Assembly: GCA_021773435.1 (NCBI GenBank)
Contig: JAJFKC010000010.1
Location: 1 to 64,000 of the forward strand
Reading direction: 5' to 3'
DNA: 64,000 nt
From: Porticoccaceae bacterium
GTDB lineage: Bacteria; Pseudomonadota; Gammaproteobacteria; Pseudomonadales; Porticoccaceae
The notes under the pieces were generated by a model. It was not told where the DNA came from, searched no databases, and saw nothing but the letters and a program-made list of their open reading frames with translations. Positions 16,645 through 25,905 of this stretch are shown in pieces (within the stretch, counting starts at the first letter, position 1; each line of letters begins with the position of its first letter). A program made the translations under genes and the position numbers.

Positions 16645-17808
16645 ATGGATTTTTCATTAAGTAGCGAACAACAGGCTATTGTCGATAGCATCAAGGCATT
16701 GATGGAAACTTTCGGCGATGAGTTTTGGCTGGAGCGGGACAAAACCGGCGTATTCCCCGAGGAATTTTATCAGGCTATGGCTAAAGGTGGCTGGCTGGGT
16801 ATCACCATGCCAGAGGAATATGGCGGTTCCAATTTGGGCGTCATGGAAGCCATGTTAATGATGATGACTGTCGCCGAAGGTGGTGGTCTCTCTGCGGCTT
16901 CAGCAGTGCATATCAATATTTTTGGCCCACACCCCATTGTCAAGTTTGGTACTGATGAGCAAAAACGCCGCTGGTTGCCGCCCTTAATTGCGGGTGAGCA
17001 AAAAACCTGTTTTGGTGTGACCGAAGCCAACGCCGGTCTCGATACCAGTCGTATTGAAACTTTCGCTAAACGCCAGGGTGATAACTACATTATCAATGGT
17101 CAAAAGATATGGACGACTACCGCTCAGCAGGCTCATAAAGTTATGTTGTTGACTCGTACCACGCCGCGGGAAGAGTGCGCCAAGCCCTATGAAGGCATCA
17201 CCCTTTTCTACGCCGATATGGACCCTGATCATGTCGAAATTAAAGAAATCGATAAAATGGGTCGTAAGGCAGTCAACTCTAATATGACCTTTTACGACAA
17301 CCTGGAAGTTTCAGTCGATGACCGCATTGGCGAAGAGGGTAAAGGCTTTCAATATATCCTGCATAGCTTGAATCCGGAGCGTATTTTGCTGGGCGCGGAA
17401 TCAGTGGGTATGGGGCGTAGCGCCCTGGAACGGGCCAGTCAATATGCCAAAGACCGCGTCGTGTTTGGTCGGCCCATCGGTATGAATCAGTCTGTGCAGC
17501 ATCCGCTGGCGGAAAACTGGATTGAACTTGAGGCGGCCTATCTCAGTCTTGCCCAGGCGGCCTGGATGTATGATAGCGGTATGCCCTGTGGTGCTCAGGC
17601 CAATGGTGCCAAATATATTGCCGCCGAAGCAGGCTTTAAGGCTTGCCAGCAAGCAGTTATGACCCACGGTGGTATGGGCTATGCCAAGGAATATCATGTT
17701 GAACGCCTGATGCGCGAAGCGATGTTACCGCGGCTTGCGCCGGTTAGTCAGAATATGGTGTTGAACTTTATTTCTACTAATGTGCTGGGTTTGCCGCGGT
17801 CTTATTAG
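16645..17808 (+). CDS. Acyl-CoA dehydrogenase
   Basis: A 387-residue acyl-CoA dehydrogenase of a common proteobacterial/mycobacterial type ending in LGLPRSY. It contains GVTEANAGLDTSRIET, INGQKIWTTTAQQ and THGGMGYAKEYHVERLMREA. After that the sequence reads LPRLAPVSQNMVLNF rather than the EGTSEI region, so the catalytic base lies elsewhere, as in relatives. I chose the ATG at 16645 (AGAGG seven bases upstream) over TTG 16639 or GTG 16642. It is the last gene before a clear terminator, so it probably closes the operon. Confidence 0.88.
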   Translation: MDFSLSSEQQAIVDSIKALMETFGDEFWLERDKTGVFPEEFYQAMAKGGWLGITMPEEYGGSNLGVMEAMLMMMTVAEGGGLSAASAVHINIFGPHPIVKFGTDEQKRRWLPPLIAGEQKTCFGVTEANAGLDTSRIETFAKRQGDNYIINGQKIWTTTAQQAHKVMLLTRTTPREECAKPYEGITLFYADMDPDHVEIKEIDKMGRKAVNSNMTFYDNLEVSVDDRIGEEGKGFQYILHSLNPERILLGAESVGMGRSALERASQYAKDRVVFGRPIGMNQSVQHPLAENWIELEAAYLSLAQAAWMYDSGMPCGAQANGAKYIAAEAGFKACQQAVMTHGGMGYAKEYHVERLMREAMLPRLAPVSQNMVLNFISTNVLGLPRSY

Positions 17809-17822
17809 GCTACTGAGGTATT

Positions 17823-17853
17823 AAAAAAGCCGCATTGAGATGCGGCTTTTTTT
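17823..17853 (+). terminator. Rho-independent terminator after the acyl-CoA dehydrogenase block
   Basis: The stem GCCGCA (17829-17834) and TGCGGC (17841-17846) has a six-base loop. It is flanked by A6 upstream and T7 downstream, so it can work in both directions. It separates the beta-oxidation genes from the monooxygenase region. Confidence 0.9.
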
Positions 17854-18007
17854 GCCTGAAAATTACCTGACCTTTATGTGGCTTGAATAATCCCATTTAT
17901 CAATATGACTTTTAATTGAAACCTGTTGTGGTAGAGTTTTGGACACTATTATTTTCCGGACACACTAATAAGCGGTTATCGCTCATTGATGAAGAGAGGT
18001 ATCAGTA

Positions 18008-19828
18008 ATGACCAGTGCAGCAAATCAACAATTCGATCCATCAATGTTAGGCTTTGATCCAGACGTATTACGCGCCAAATATCGCTCAGAGCGAGACAAA
18101 AGAATCCGCCCCGATGGCTTTGGCCAATATCAGGCCGCAGTTGGAGACTTTTCCAATTTTATCGAAGACCATTATGTAGAGCCGGGTTTTACTCGGGAGC
18201 CATTAAAAGATGAAGTTGAGGTGGCCATCATTGGTGGTGGTTTTGGCGGCTTGTTGTCTGGTGCGCGCCTGCGCCAGGCAGGTGTTAAAGATATTCGCGT
18301 AATTGATAAAGCCGGTGATTTTGGCGGCACCTGGTACTGGAATCGTTACCCCGGTGCTCAATGTGATGTTGAGTCTTATGTGTATTTGCCGCTGCTCGAA
18401 GAACTGGGTTATATCCCCAGCGAAAAATATTGCCACGCACCAGAGATTCTTGAGCACAGCATTAACATCGCCAAAAAATTTAATCTGTATGACAAAGCCT
18501 GTTTTCAAACAGAAGTGACGGAAGTTCGCTGGGACGAAAGTATTTCCCGATGGATTATTTACACTGATCGCGGTGATGAGATCAAAGCTCAATATGTGGC
18601 TATGGCCAACGGTTTGCTGACTCGCCCCAAATTACCCGGTATTCCCGGTATCGAAAAATTCAAGGGTCATACATTTCACACAAGCCGTTGGGACTACGAT
18701 TACACGGGCGGTAGCAGTGATGGTGATTTGAATAAGCTCAGCGATAAGCGAGTGGGTATTATTGGTACCGGCGCAACGTCCATTCAATGTATTCCTCATC
18801 TCGGTGCCGCCGCTCAGCAATTGTATGTATTTCAACGTACGCCCTCATCGGTTGATATACGAAATAATGGGCCGACTGATCCAGAATGGGCAAAATCCCT
18901 GGACCCAGGCTGGCAAAAAAAGCGGATGGAAAACTTCAACGCATTGGTTAGCGGTATACCTCAGGACGAAGACCTGGTTAGTGACGGCTGGACGGATATT
19001 TTTAAAAATTTACAGACTATTCTCGCGACCACCGAAGGCAATGAAATATCAAGTGACGATCAAGAGCTGGCCGCCGAAATTGCCGACTTCCAGAAAATGG
19101 AACAGGTCAGAGCACGGGCCGAACGTGTTGTTAAAAATAGCTCCACCTCCGAGGCTTTAAAGCCTTATTTCAGGCAGTTTTGTAAGCGGCCATGTTTTCA
19201 TGATGAGTATCTCGATACCTATAATCGTCCCAATGTCACCCTGGTTGATACCAAAGGTCAGGGTGTCGAACGGGTGACAGAAACCGGCGTGATTGTCGGC
19301 GGCAAAGAGTACGAAATAGATTGTCTGGTTTTTGCCACCGGCTTTGAAGTCGGCACCAACTACACCAGCCAATCTGGTTACGATGTGATTGGTAAAGATG
19401 GAATTTCGCTGCGGGAGAAATGGGATAACGGGCTATCCACCTTTCATGGCCTGTATAGCCACGGTTTCCCCAACGCCTTCTTTCTGGGCTTCACCCAGAC
19501 CGGACTCACTGCCAATGTTCCCCATGGTCTGAACGAACAGGCCAGTCACCTGGCACACGTGGTTAAACATGGCAGGGACAATAATGCGACCACCATCGAA
19601 GCTACGCAGGCGGCGGAAGACGATTGGGTCGCCACGATTCATAGTCTGGCGCATATGGCCGAAAGCTATTTTATCGAGTGCACACCTGGCTACTACAACA
19701 ACGAAGGTAAAGCTGGTAATCGCAATGGTTTTCTCAGTGGGCAGTATGGTGGTGGCCCGGTGGAATTTTTCCAGATCCTCGAGGATTGGCGAACCGAAGG
19801 AAATTTCGAGGGGTTAGAATTTAAATAA
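18008..19828 (+). CDS. Baeyer-Villiger monooxygenase, paralogue 1
   Basis: A 606-residue flavoprotein monooxygenase. An N-terminal extension ([19 protein letters not shown]) precedes the FAD-binding GGGFGG at residues 76-81. The Baeyer-Villiger fingerprint [12 protein letters not shown] begins at Phe218, and the NADPH-binding GTGATS follows. These enzymes insert oxygen next to a ketone, giving an ester or lactone. The extension and length match the long type of BVMO that acts on large cyclic or steroid ketones, but the substrate cannot be told. Two paralogues and a relic lie within 10 kb. AGAGAGG precedes the ATG. Confidence 0.92.
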   Translation: MTSAANQQFDPSMLGFDPDVLRAKYRSERDKRIRPDGFGQYQAAVGDFSNFIEDHYVEPGFTREPLKDEVEVAIIGGGFGGLLSGARLRQAGVKDIRVIDKAGDFGGTWYWNRYPGAQCDVESYVYLPLLEELGYIPSEKYCHAPEILEHSINIAKKFNLYDKACFQTEVTEVRWDESISRWIIYTDRGDEIKAQYVAMANGLLTRPKLPGIPGIEKFKGHTFHTSRWDYDYTGGSSDGDLNKLSDKRVGIIGTGATSIQCIPHLGAAAQQLYVFQRTPSSVDIRNNGPTDPEWAKSLDPGWQKKRMENFNALVSGIPQDEDLVSDGWTDIFKNLQTILATTEGNEISSDDQELAAEIADFQKMEQVRARAERVVKNSSTSEALKPYFRQFCKRPCFHDEYLDTYNRPNVTLVDTKGQGVERVTETGVIVGGKEYEIDCLVFATGFEVGTNYTSQSGYDVIGKDGISLREKWDNGLSTFHGLYSHGFPNAFFLGFTQTGLTANVPHGLNEQASHLAHVVKHGRDNNATTIEATQAAEDDWVATIHSLAHMAESYFIECTPGYYNNEGKAGNRNGFLSGQYGGGPVEFFQILEDWRTEGNFEGLEFK

Positions 19829-19965
19829 TATATCGGATGCAATTCGTGGATATTAAAGCAGCGGTTCCAGGCCGTTGTTCTTATCAAAAAATCTGTAATT
19901 TAACTGCTCCATTTAGTTAAGCTTAAAGGCAAGGTAAAAAAACCTGTAAATCGGAGGTATCCATT

Positions 19966-21795
19966 GTGACTCGTAAAAATGAGACGCGTACAAAACCGTT
20001 TTCGACTGACCCAGCTGAACTGGGTTTTGATCCAGTCGCCCTGCGTGATAAATACAATATGGAGCGCGATAAACGCATCCGTAAAGACGGATACGGGCAA
20101 TATATAGATGCAGCGGGCAAACTCTCTGATTATATGCATGATTTCTATGCAGAGCCTTTCACGAGAGAACCACTGACCGACGAAGTTGAAGTCGCCATTA
20201 TTGGTGGCGGTTTTAGTGGATTGATGGTCGGTGCCGCGTTGCGTGACGCGGGGGTTAAAGATATTCGCGTTATCGACAAAGCCGGTGATTTTGGCGGCAC
20301 CTGGTACTGGAACCGTTATCCGGGCGCGCAATGCGATATTGAAGCCTATGTCTATATGCCGCTGCTCGAAGAGCTCGATTATGTGCCCACAGAGCGCTAT
20401 GCCCACGCGCCGGAATTACTGCAACACAGTATCAATATCGCGAAAAAATACGACCTCTATAAAGACACCTGTTTTCAGACCGAGATTACCGAACTTCGCT
20501 GGGACGAAAGCATCTCTCGATGGATTATTCATACCGACCGTGGCGATGCCATGAAAGCCCGTTATGTGGCCCTGGCCAACGGCCTGTTGACTCGGCCCAA
20601 GTTGCCCGGCATCCCCGGTATCGAAACCTTCAAGGGCCACACTTTTCATACCGGTCGTTGGGATTATGACTATACCGGCGGCAGTAGCGCGGGCGACCTG
20701 AGTAAACTGGGCGATAAACGTGTTGGCATTATAGGTACTGGGCCGACCTCGATTCAGTGTATCCCCCATCTTGGCGAAGCATCAAAAGCACTCTATGTAT
20801 TCCAACGCACGCCATCGTCCGTTGATGCCAGATATAACGCGCCCACTGACCCGGTGTGGAAAGCGAAACTAAAACCCGGGTGGCATAAAGCACGGGTCGA
20901 GAATTTTAGCATTGCCCTTGGTGGTGGTTATGCCGATGAAGATATGGTGGGCGATGGCTGGACCGATATTTTTCGAAATATTGGTGGCATCGTCACCGGT
21001 GACATTGATGAATTGTCTGACGAGGAACAGGAACAAGTCTTTGAGCTGGCAGATTTTCAAAAGATGGAGGAAATACGAAATCGCGCAGCAAGCATTGTTG
21101 AAGATCAGGCAACGGCGGAGGCACTAAAAGCCTATTATCGCCAATATTGTAAACGACCCTGTTTCCATGATGATTATTTGCAAACCTATAATCGCCCGAG
21201 TGTGACTTTGGTCGACACCAATGGCCAGGGTCCCGAGCGAATCACCGAAACCGGTGTTGTCGTCGATGGCAAAGAGTACGAAATTGACTGCCTGATTATT
21301 TCTACCGGCTTTGAGGTGGGTTCAAACTACACCAGTCAGTCTGGTTATGACGTTATTGGCCGCAATGGCACTGCGCTGAGCAAGAAGTGGGCTGATGGAT
21401 TTTCCACACTCCATGGCCTACAAACCCATGACTTCCCCAATTGTTTCTTCCTGGGTTTTACCCAAACCGGTGTTACTGCCAATGCTACCCATACCCTGGG
21501 TGAGCAGGCCCAGCATTTGGCCTATATCGTGGCGCAAGCAATGGCGAGAAAAGCTGAAACAGTCGAGGCTACCCAGGCAGCGGAAGACGAATGGTGTGCC
21601 GTTTGCGACAGCTATGGTGACAAAACCGAAAGGCTACTTGAAGAATGCACGCCTGGTTATTACAACAACGAAGGCTCGGGCGCTAGCAAAAAAGGCATTT
21701 TTTCTGGCCAATACGGTGGCGGTGCTGCGCAGTTTTTCGACATTATTAAAAAGTGGCGCGATGAGGGTAATTTACGGGGTGTGGAGATTAAATAA
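19966..21795 (+). CDS. Baeyer-Villiger monooxygenase, paralogue 2
   Basis: A 609-residue paralogue of the preceding gene, with the same layout: the extension FDPVALRDKYNMERDKRIR, the FAD motif GGGFSGLM, the fingerprint [12 protein letters not shown] beginning at Phe222, and GTGPTS in the NADPH domain. It starts with GTG at 19966, supported by CGGAGG eight bases upstream. Within the fingerprint it has Gly where paralogues 1 and 3 have Ser. It lies 137 bp after paralogue 1 and may be co-transcribed with it. The sequence divergence suggests an old duplication with a changed substrate range; this is an inference. Confidence 0.92.
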   Translation: MTRKNETRTKPFSTDPAELGFDPVALRDKYNMERDKRIRKDGYGQYIDAAGKLSDYMHDFYAEPFTREPLTDEVEVAIIGGGFSGLMVGAALRDAGVKDIRVIDKAGDFGGTWYWNRYPGAQCDIEAYVYMPLLEELDYVPTERYAHAPELLQHSINIAKKYDLYKDTCFQTEITELRWDESISRWIIHTDRGDAMKARYVALANGLLTRPKLPGIPGIETFKGHTFHTGRWDYDYTGGSSAGDLSKLGDKRVGIIGTGPTSIQCIPHLGEASKALYVFQRTPSSVDARYNAPTDPVWKAKLKPGWHKARVENFSIALGGGYADEDMVGDGWTDIFRNIGGIVTGDIDELSDEEQEQVFELADFQKMEEIRNRAASIVEDQATAEALKAYYRQYCKRPCFHDDYLQTYNRPSVTLVDTNGQGPERITETGVVVDGKEYEIDCLIISTGFEVGSNYTSQSGYDVIGRNGTALSKKWADGFSTLHGLQTHDFPNCFFLGFTQTGVTANATHTLGEQAQHLAYIVAQAMARKAETVEATQAAEDEWCAVCDSYGDKTERLLEECTPGYYNNEGSGASKKGIFSGQYGGGAAQFFDIIKKWRDEGNLRGVEIK

Positions 21796-21831
21796 AAGTT
21801 GGTTAATTGATCAGGTCTGGGTTTTGATCGC

Positions 21832-22497
21832 TTATCCGCCTTTCATCGCTGCCAGCATTTGTTTTTCTTCTTCAATAATAGGCGAAAATAACTCACTGCT
21901 TAACAGTTTGTCGACGTAGGCAGAGAGAGCAGGCCAACGTTTTTTATCACATTGGTGGTCACAGTGAAGCAGAGTCACGAACATGCTGCCGACTGCCAGA
22001 TCAGCCAGGGTCAGTTCGGAGCCAAGTAGATAATTGGTTTTCAGTTCGCCTTCGAGATAATCAAAAATCGGGGGTAGCTCGGTGTTAATCGCAGTATCGA
22101 CTTCGTCCTGATTGGTTTCACGTTTAAAAATCAGTGGTGCCAGCACGATTTCGGCAAACATATGGGGGCCGACAACACCACTCATATGGCCGTCCGCATA
22201 TTCCTCATACCACAGGGTGCGTGCTGCTGCGACTGGATCGGCAGGCACCAGCGGTTGCTCTGGGTGGGCTCGCTCCAGCCAGGCACAGATAATCGATGAG
22301 TCTGGCAACCAGGCATCACCGACCTGCAAGAGAGGAATTTTGCCCAACGGGCTATTGGTCTTGAATGCTGCTGGTTGATCGTCGCCCACTGGAATGACCG
22401 GAACCAGCTCATAGCTTACGTTTTTGTGTTTTAGCGCAAGACGCGCTTTGCGCACAAAGGGAGAGATCGGTGCGCCGTACAGCGTGAGTGAAGTCAT
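21832..22497 (-). CDS. Glutathione S-transferase family protein
   Basis: A 221-residue GST. The thioredoxin-like N-terminal domain begins MTSLTLYGAPISPFVRKARL, with Ser12 near the glutathione-activating position and SPLGKIPLL/PDSSIICAWLE forming the glutathione site. An all-helical C-terminal domain follows. The role may be detoxification or glutathione-dependent chemistry of the pathway. It is encoded opposite to the monooxygenases, ending 36 bp from the stop of paralogue 2 (convergent). Confidence 0.88.
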   Translation of the reverse strand: MTSLTLYGAPISPFVRKARLALKHKNVSYELVPVIPVGDDQPAAFKTNSPLGKIPLLQVGDAWLPDSSIICAWLERAHPEQPLVPADPVAAARTLWYEEYADGHMSGVVGPHMFAEIVLAPLIFKRETNQDEVDTAINTELPPIFDYLEGELKTNYLLGSELTLADLAVGSMFVTLLHCDHQCDKKRWPALSAYVDKLLSSELFSPIIEEEKQMLAAMKGG

Positions 22498-22559
22498 GGT
22501 GCGTTACCTGTGCTGGTAAAGTGTGATTGTATTTCCGGAGGCTAAATTTAATTTTTCAG

Positions 22560-22589
22560 GACTATATTGCTCAGGGCTATATTGCCTTG
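22560..22589. repeat. Two diverged 15-bp tandem repeats
   Basis: Units at 22560-22574 and 22575-22589 share 11 of 15 bases around CTATATTGC. They lie in the spacer between the GST gene and the downstream hydrolase gene. Confidence 0.5.
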
Positions 22590-22622
22590 CAAAGTACTGC
22601 TTAAGCCTTGCTGCCCTATTAT

Positions 22623-22652
22623 AAGGAAGCCCTACTTAAGGTAGTCCTACTC
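22623..22652. repeat. Two 15-bp tandem repeats over a stop codon
   Basis: AAGGAAGCCCTACTT at 22623-22637 is followed by a copy with 12 of 15 matches at 22638-22652. The second copy includes the stop codon (22647-22649) of the minus-strand hydrolase gene. Confidence 0.6.
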
Positions 22653-23516
22653 CAGCAGAAAGTCCAGATGGGCTTTATTGAAGGGTTCAGGTTCTTCCCA
22701 CTGAGGCCAGTGGGCGCTGTTTTCGAGTACCACCATGCGCGCATTAGGTATCATTTTCATGGCTTCCTCGGCTAATTCCACGGGTTGTCCAGGATTGTGT
22801 CGAGTCCACAAAACCAGGGTAGGACACTGAATATCTCGCATCAGTTCTGGATTGATCCAGCGTTGACACCACTCGTCGTTAAGCACGCCACCCAGCACAT
22901 TGCCCGCTATTTTACCCATCACGGGTAGCATGCCAGGTCGGTCATATATTTGATAGCGAACATCGACTAGCTCGTCGGTGACGGAGACATCCGGCTCCGC
23001 CATCAACCACCCCAGGCGGTCGCGCACCGTGTCTTTGGTGAGCTGACCGGAAGCTTTTTTAGAACGTTCTAGCACGTCGGCCAATTCGGCCTTACCCTTG
23101 GCATTCGGTGGCATCAGAATGCCAGTATTCTGCACCAATTTAGTGACCCGGTCAGGGTGCTTAATCGCGGTCCATGAAGCAACCATCGCGCCCAGGGATT
23201 CGCCTGACAGGTAAGCTTTCTCGGCACCGATGGCATCGAGGAAATTAACCAGATGCGCAACAAAATCATGCAAGGTGTAGTCACAGTCGGCGGGGTCGGT
23301 ATAACCGTGACCAAGCATATCAATGCAGTAAACATGGAAATGCTTGGCATGGGCCGCAATATTGCGAACATAGGCCTCGGCATGGCCGCCAGTACCATGG
23401 AGAAAGACTAGCGGTGGCCCGTCACCGGCTTCAATCACGCGGGTTCGGACGCCAGCGGCATCATAGTATGTCTGGCGATATTCTACGCCCATCAAGTCGA
23501 CCCAAATTGAACTCAT
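22647..23516 (-). CDS. Alpha/beta hydrolase (meta-cleavage-product hydrolase-like)
   Basis: A 289-residue alpha/beta hydrolase with the oxyanion segment FLHGTGGHAEAY, nucleophile Ser107 in SGESLGAM, and the catalytic His in ENSAHWPQWEEPEPFN. The latter motif is typical of MhpC/BphD-like carbon-carbon bond hydrolases and related esterases. It has no signal peptide. Between monooxygenase genes it may act on a lactone, an ester or a ring-cleavage product. AAAGGAAC before the ATG supports the start. Confidence 0.85.
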   Translation of the reverse strand: MSSIWVDLMGVEYRQTYYDAAGVRTRVIEAGDGPPLVFLHGTGGHAEAYVRNIAAHAKHFHVYCIDMLGHGYTDPADCDYTLHDFVAHLVNFLDAIGAEKAYLSGESLGAMVASWTAIKHPDRVTKLVQNTGILMPPNAKGKAELADVLERSKKASGQLTKDTVRDRLGWLMAEPDVSVTDELVDVRYQIYDRPGMLPVMGKIAGNVLGGVLNDEWCQRWINPELMRDIQCPTLVLWTRHNPGQPVELAEEAMKMIPNARMVVLENSAHWPQWEEPEPFNKAHLDFLLE

Positions 23517-23673
23517 GTTTGTTCCTTTTATGGTTAATTTATAAGCTTGCTACATGGTTAAGCATAGCCCGGGATCGACCTGGTTCACCAGCATTTTGTG
23601 TTTGTGTTAGAGATATCCACTTTGGCAGGAGTATTAATATCGTTAGGGATGCTCAGGGTTATTATAAAAATAG

Positions 23674-23717
23674 GGCTCATGAATTAAAGGCTGTGAATTA
23701 ACGGCCATGAGCTTTTG
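23674..23717. repeat. Diverged 14-15-bp tandem repeats
   Basis: GGCTCATGAATTAAA at 23674-23688, GGCTGTGAATTAAC at 23689-23702, and a weaker third copy starting GGCCATGAG at 23703. They lie in the spacer before the cupin gene. Confidence 0.55.
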
Positions 23718-23796
23718 GTCGTGCGATGCCTGGTGCTTTGTTTGGCGTAAACATGATAAATTCCAAACGTTCCCGTATCGAGAGAATTAGCGAGCC

Positions 23797-24282
23797 ATGA
23801 CTACCATGACAACGACTAGCAAACACACTCTACACCCACTGTCCAATTTTGATACCAGTACCATTGAGTGGATGGACTTTGGGGAGGACCCAAATTTCGA
23901 CTACCCGATAAATTACTCTATCGGTATTCTTGGTGCTTCACCTGAAACGGGGACTGTAGATTTCCTTGGCCGATGGGCACCCAATGCCTATTGTCATTTT
24001 CATCGACATCTGGGCGATACCACCTCGCTAATTCTGCAAGGTGAGCATCACACTGTTGAAACAGTTGATGGCGAGTCCATTCATAAAGTCAGGAAGGCTG
24101 GTGATTACTCACAAAAGGCAGGCGGTGAAGTACATATGGAATACGCAGGTGCCGAGGGGTCGCTGGTGTTTTTTAGCATGAAGGCCATGGATGGTAAGGT
24201 CTTTGAAGTTCTGGCTAATGATGAGACCGTGCTCAATGCCACCCGTTATGAAGATTTTATAGTGGGCAAGCTACCCCGCTAA
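23797..24282 (+). CDS. Cupin-domain protein
   Basis: A 161-residue protein with one cupin barrel. The metal-binding motif HFHRHLGDTTSLILQGEHH gives two His, a Glu and a further His, and a second motif region contains EVHMEYAG. It resembles the ChrR-type/acetophenone-dioxygenase-like cupins. These bind a metal and can be dioxygenases, isomerases or sensors. Its place between a hydrolase and monooxygenases suggests a catabolic role, but the reaction is unknown. The ribosome-binding site is weak, and an in-frame ATG nine bases downstream is an alternative start. Confidence 0.75.
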   Translation: MTTMTTTSKHTLHPLSNFDTSTIEWMDFGEDPNFDYPINYSIGILGASPETGTVDFLGRWAPNAYCHFHRHLGDTTSLILQGEHHTVETVDGESIHKVRKAGDYSQKAGGEVHMEYAGAEGSLVFFSMKAMDGKVFEVLANDETVLNATRYEDFIVGKLPR

Positions 24283-24328
24283 CTAGATTTGTAGATGTAC
24301 TACCTGGATGTACCTGTATCAGCCGGTA

Positions 24329-25642
24329 TTAGTTGGAGACAGGCAAAAGTGCCGTCACCATTGCTGTCATAGCTTTGATACCAGTAGTAATACTTGCCTT
24401 TGGCTCCGGTGCAAAAAAAGGTGAGTGCAAAGAGGGCAGGTTTGAGTTATTTGCTCTTGTCCGTTCCAGAACATCCGGCGCAACACTACCCAGTTTAAAC
24501 ATGTGGCTGGGAATAAGTGGTTCCTGGCGTCCGTAGCGAGCGAAATCCTCACCGCCCATAACGGGCGGTACTTCAAGCACGGCCTTTTCCCCTAGCGCTT
24601 TGCGCAATACCGGTAACATCTGCTCGGTTAATTCGGGGGTGTTGTACATGGCTGGGGTGTAATAGTCTCCGTTGGTAATAACGGGTAATAGACTGTCGGG
24701 TAAGCCATAGCTACGCGCTTCGGCCTGGGCGATACGGGCGATGCCATCGAGCAATTGCTTCCGCACTTCGTCGCTGTAGGAGCGCACGGTGAGTTCAAGC
24801 TTGACCCAGCTGGAAATCACATTGCGTTTGGTGCCACCATGAATTGAGCCAACGGTAATAACACCCGGGTCCAGGGGAGACAATTCGCGGGATACCAGAG
24901 TTTGTAGATCACTGATAATGCGTGCAGCCAACACCACGGGATCCTTGGTTAAATGGGGGTATGCACCATGCCCACCAATGCCTTTGACCAGAATATCCAC
25001 TGAGTCGACATTAGCCATGGCATAGCCTCTGGTATAAGCGATAACACCTGCTGGCAAGTCAGCTGATACATGTAGCGCCAGATTGTAGTCCGGTCGCGGA
25101 AACCGTGTGAACAGACCATCCGCCAGCATCGCTCTTGAACCTGCGCCACGCTCCTCGGCAGGCTGAGCTATGATAACTACGGTGCCCTGCCATTGGTCAC
25201 GATGAGTGGATAACCACCGAGCCGAGCCAACAGCCGTGGTCATATGAATATCGTGGCCACAGGCATGCATGACTGAAACAATATTGCCGCCTTCATCGAC
25301 GGTTGTAGCAGTACTCGCGTAGGGCTTGCCAGTTTGCTCCTTGACCGGCAGGGCATCCATATCGGTACGCAGCATCACTGTGGGGCCCTCGCCATTTTTT
25401 AGGAAGGCTACAACACCGTGACCGCCAACATTATTGGTGACGTCAAAGGCAGCATCGGTGAATTCGCTTGCAAGCCGCTGCGCGGTTTTTTCTTCCTGGA
25501 ACGAAATTTCAGGGTTGCGGTGTAAGTCTTTGTATAGACTTAAGAGGTCGGTTATCTCTGCATTTTCCGCAGCCTTCACAGTCGCCTGGCTGAGGGATAG
25601 AGCGAGCCCTAGCGACACAATTAATACTGTTGAATATCTCAT
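24329..25642 (-). CDS. Secreted M20-family amidohydrolase
   Basis: A 437-residue metallopeptidase of the M20 aminoacylase/hippurate hydrolase type. An N-terminal signal peptide (hydrophobic to about Ala24, ending VKAAENA) directs it to the periplasm. Metal ligands are seen in HACGHDIHMT, in PAEERGAGS and in GGEDFARY. Such enzymes cleave the amide of N-acyl amino acids or related conjugates. It is convergent with the cupin gene and does not obviously belong to the CoA-ester pathway; it might free a conjugated substrate, which is speculation. Confidence 0.9.
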   Translation of the reverse strand: MRYSTVLIVSLGLALSLSQATVKAAENAEITDLLSLYKDLHRNPEISFQEEKTAQRLASEFTDAAFDVTNNVGGHGVVAFLKNGEGPTVMLRTDMDALPVKEQTGKPYASTATTVDEGGNIVSVMHACGHDIHMTTAVGSARWLSTHRDQWQGTVVIIAQPAEERGAGSRAMLADGLFTRFPRPDYNLALHVSADLPAGVIAYTRGYAMANVDSVDILVKGIGGHGAYPHLTKDPVVLAARIISDLQTLVSRELSPLDPGVITVGSIHGGTKRNVISSWVKLELTVRSYSDEVRKQLLDGIARIAQAEARSYGLPDSLLPVITNGDYYTPAMYNTPELTEQMLPVLRKALGEKAVLEVPPVMGGEDFARYGRQEPLIPSHMFKLGSVAPDVLERTRANNSNLPSLHSPFFAPEPKASITTGIKAMTAMVTALLPVSN

Positions 25643-25837
25643 TTAGTTATCCCTAAAAAGACGCGAACAATAGCAGACTCAGCTTTGAACAGGGCTTTGC
25701 TCTCAACCCTATGAAAACGCACCACATGGTTTCGTTTCCACCCCTGTGTTTCCCAGGTGGTCTGGATAGGTTCACCTCTGGGAGGGCGTCAAACCATGAT
25801 ATAGTCCATCGCTGCCCAGCTTTTCTTCGATTCAATT

Positions 25838-25891
25838 CTGATTATTAGTAAACACTCTAAAGATCTGATTATTAACAAACACTCTGAAGGC
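25838..25891. repeat. Two 27-bp direct repeats upstream of monooxygenase paralogue 3
   Basis: Units at 25838-25864 and 25865-25891 share 22 of 27 bases, both containing CTGATTATTA and AAACACTCT. They lie 15-68 bp upstream of the start codon of the third monooxygenase gene. Adjacent direct repeats in this place could be regulator-binding sites, or a simple tandem duplication as elsewhere in the window. Confidence 0.6.
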
Positions 25892-25905
25892 CATGGAGAT
25901 CATCA

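Noticed and set aside
25653-25835. 60-codon frame in the spacer before monooxygenase 3
   Set aside because: No family resemblance and no ribosome-binding site.
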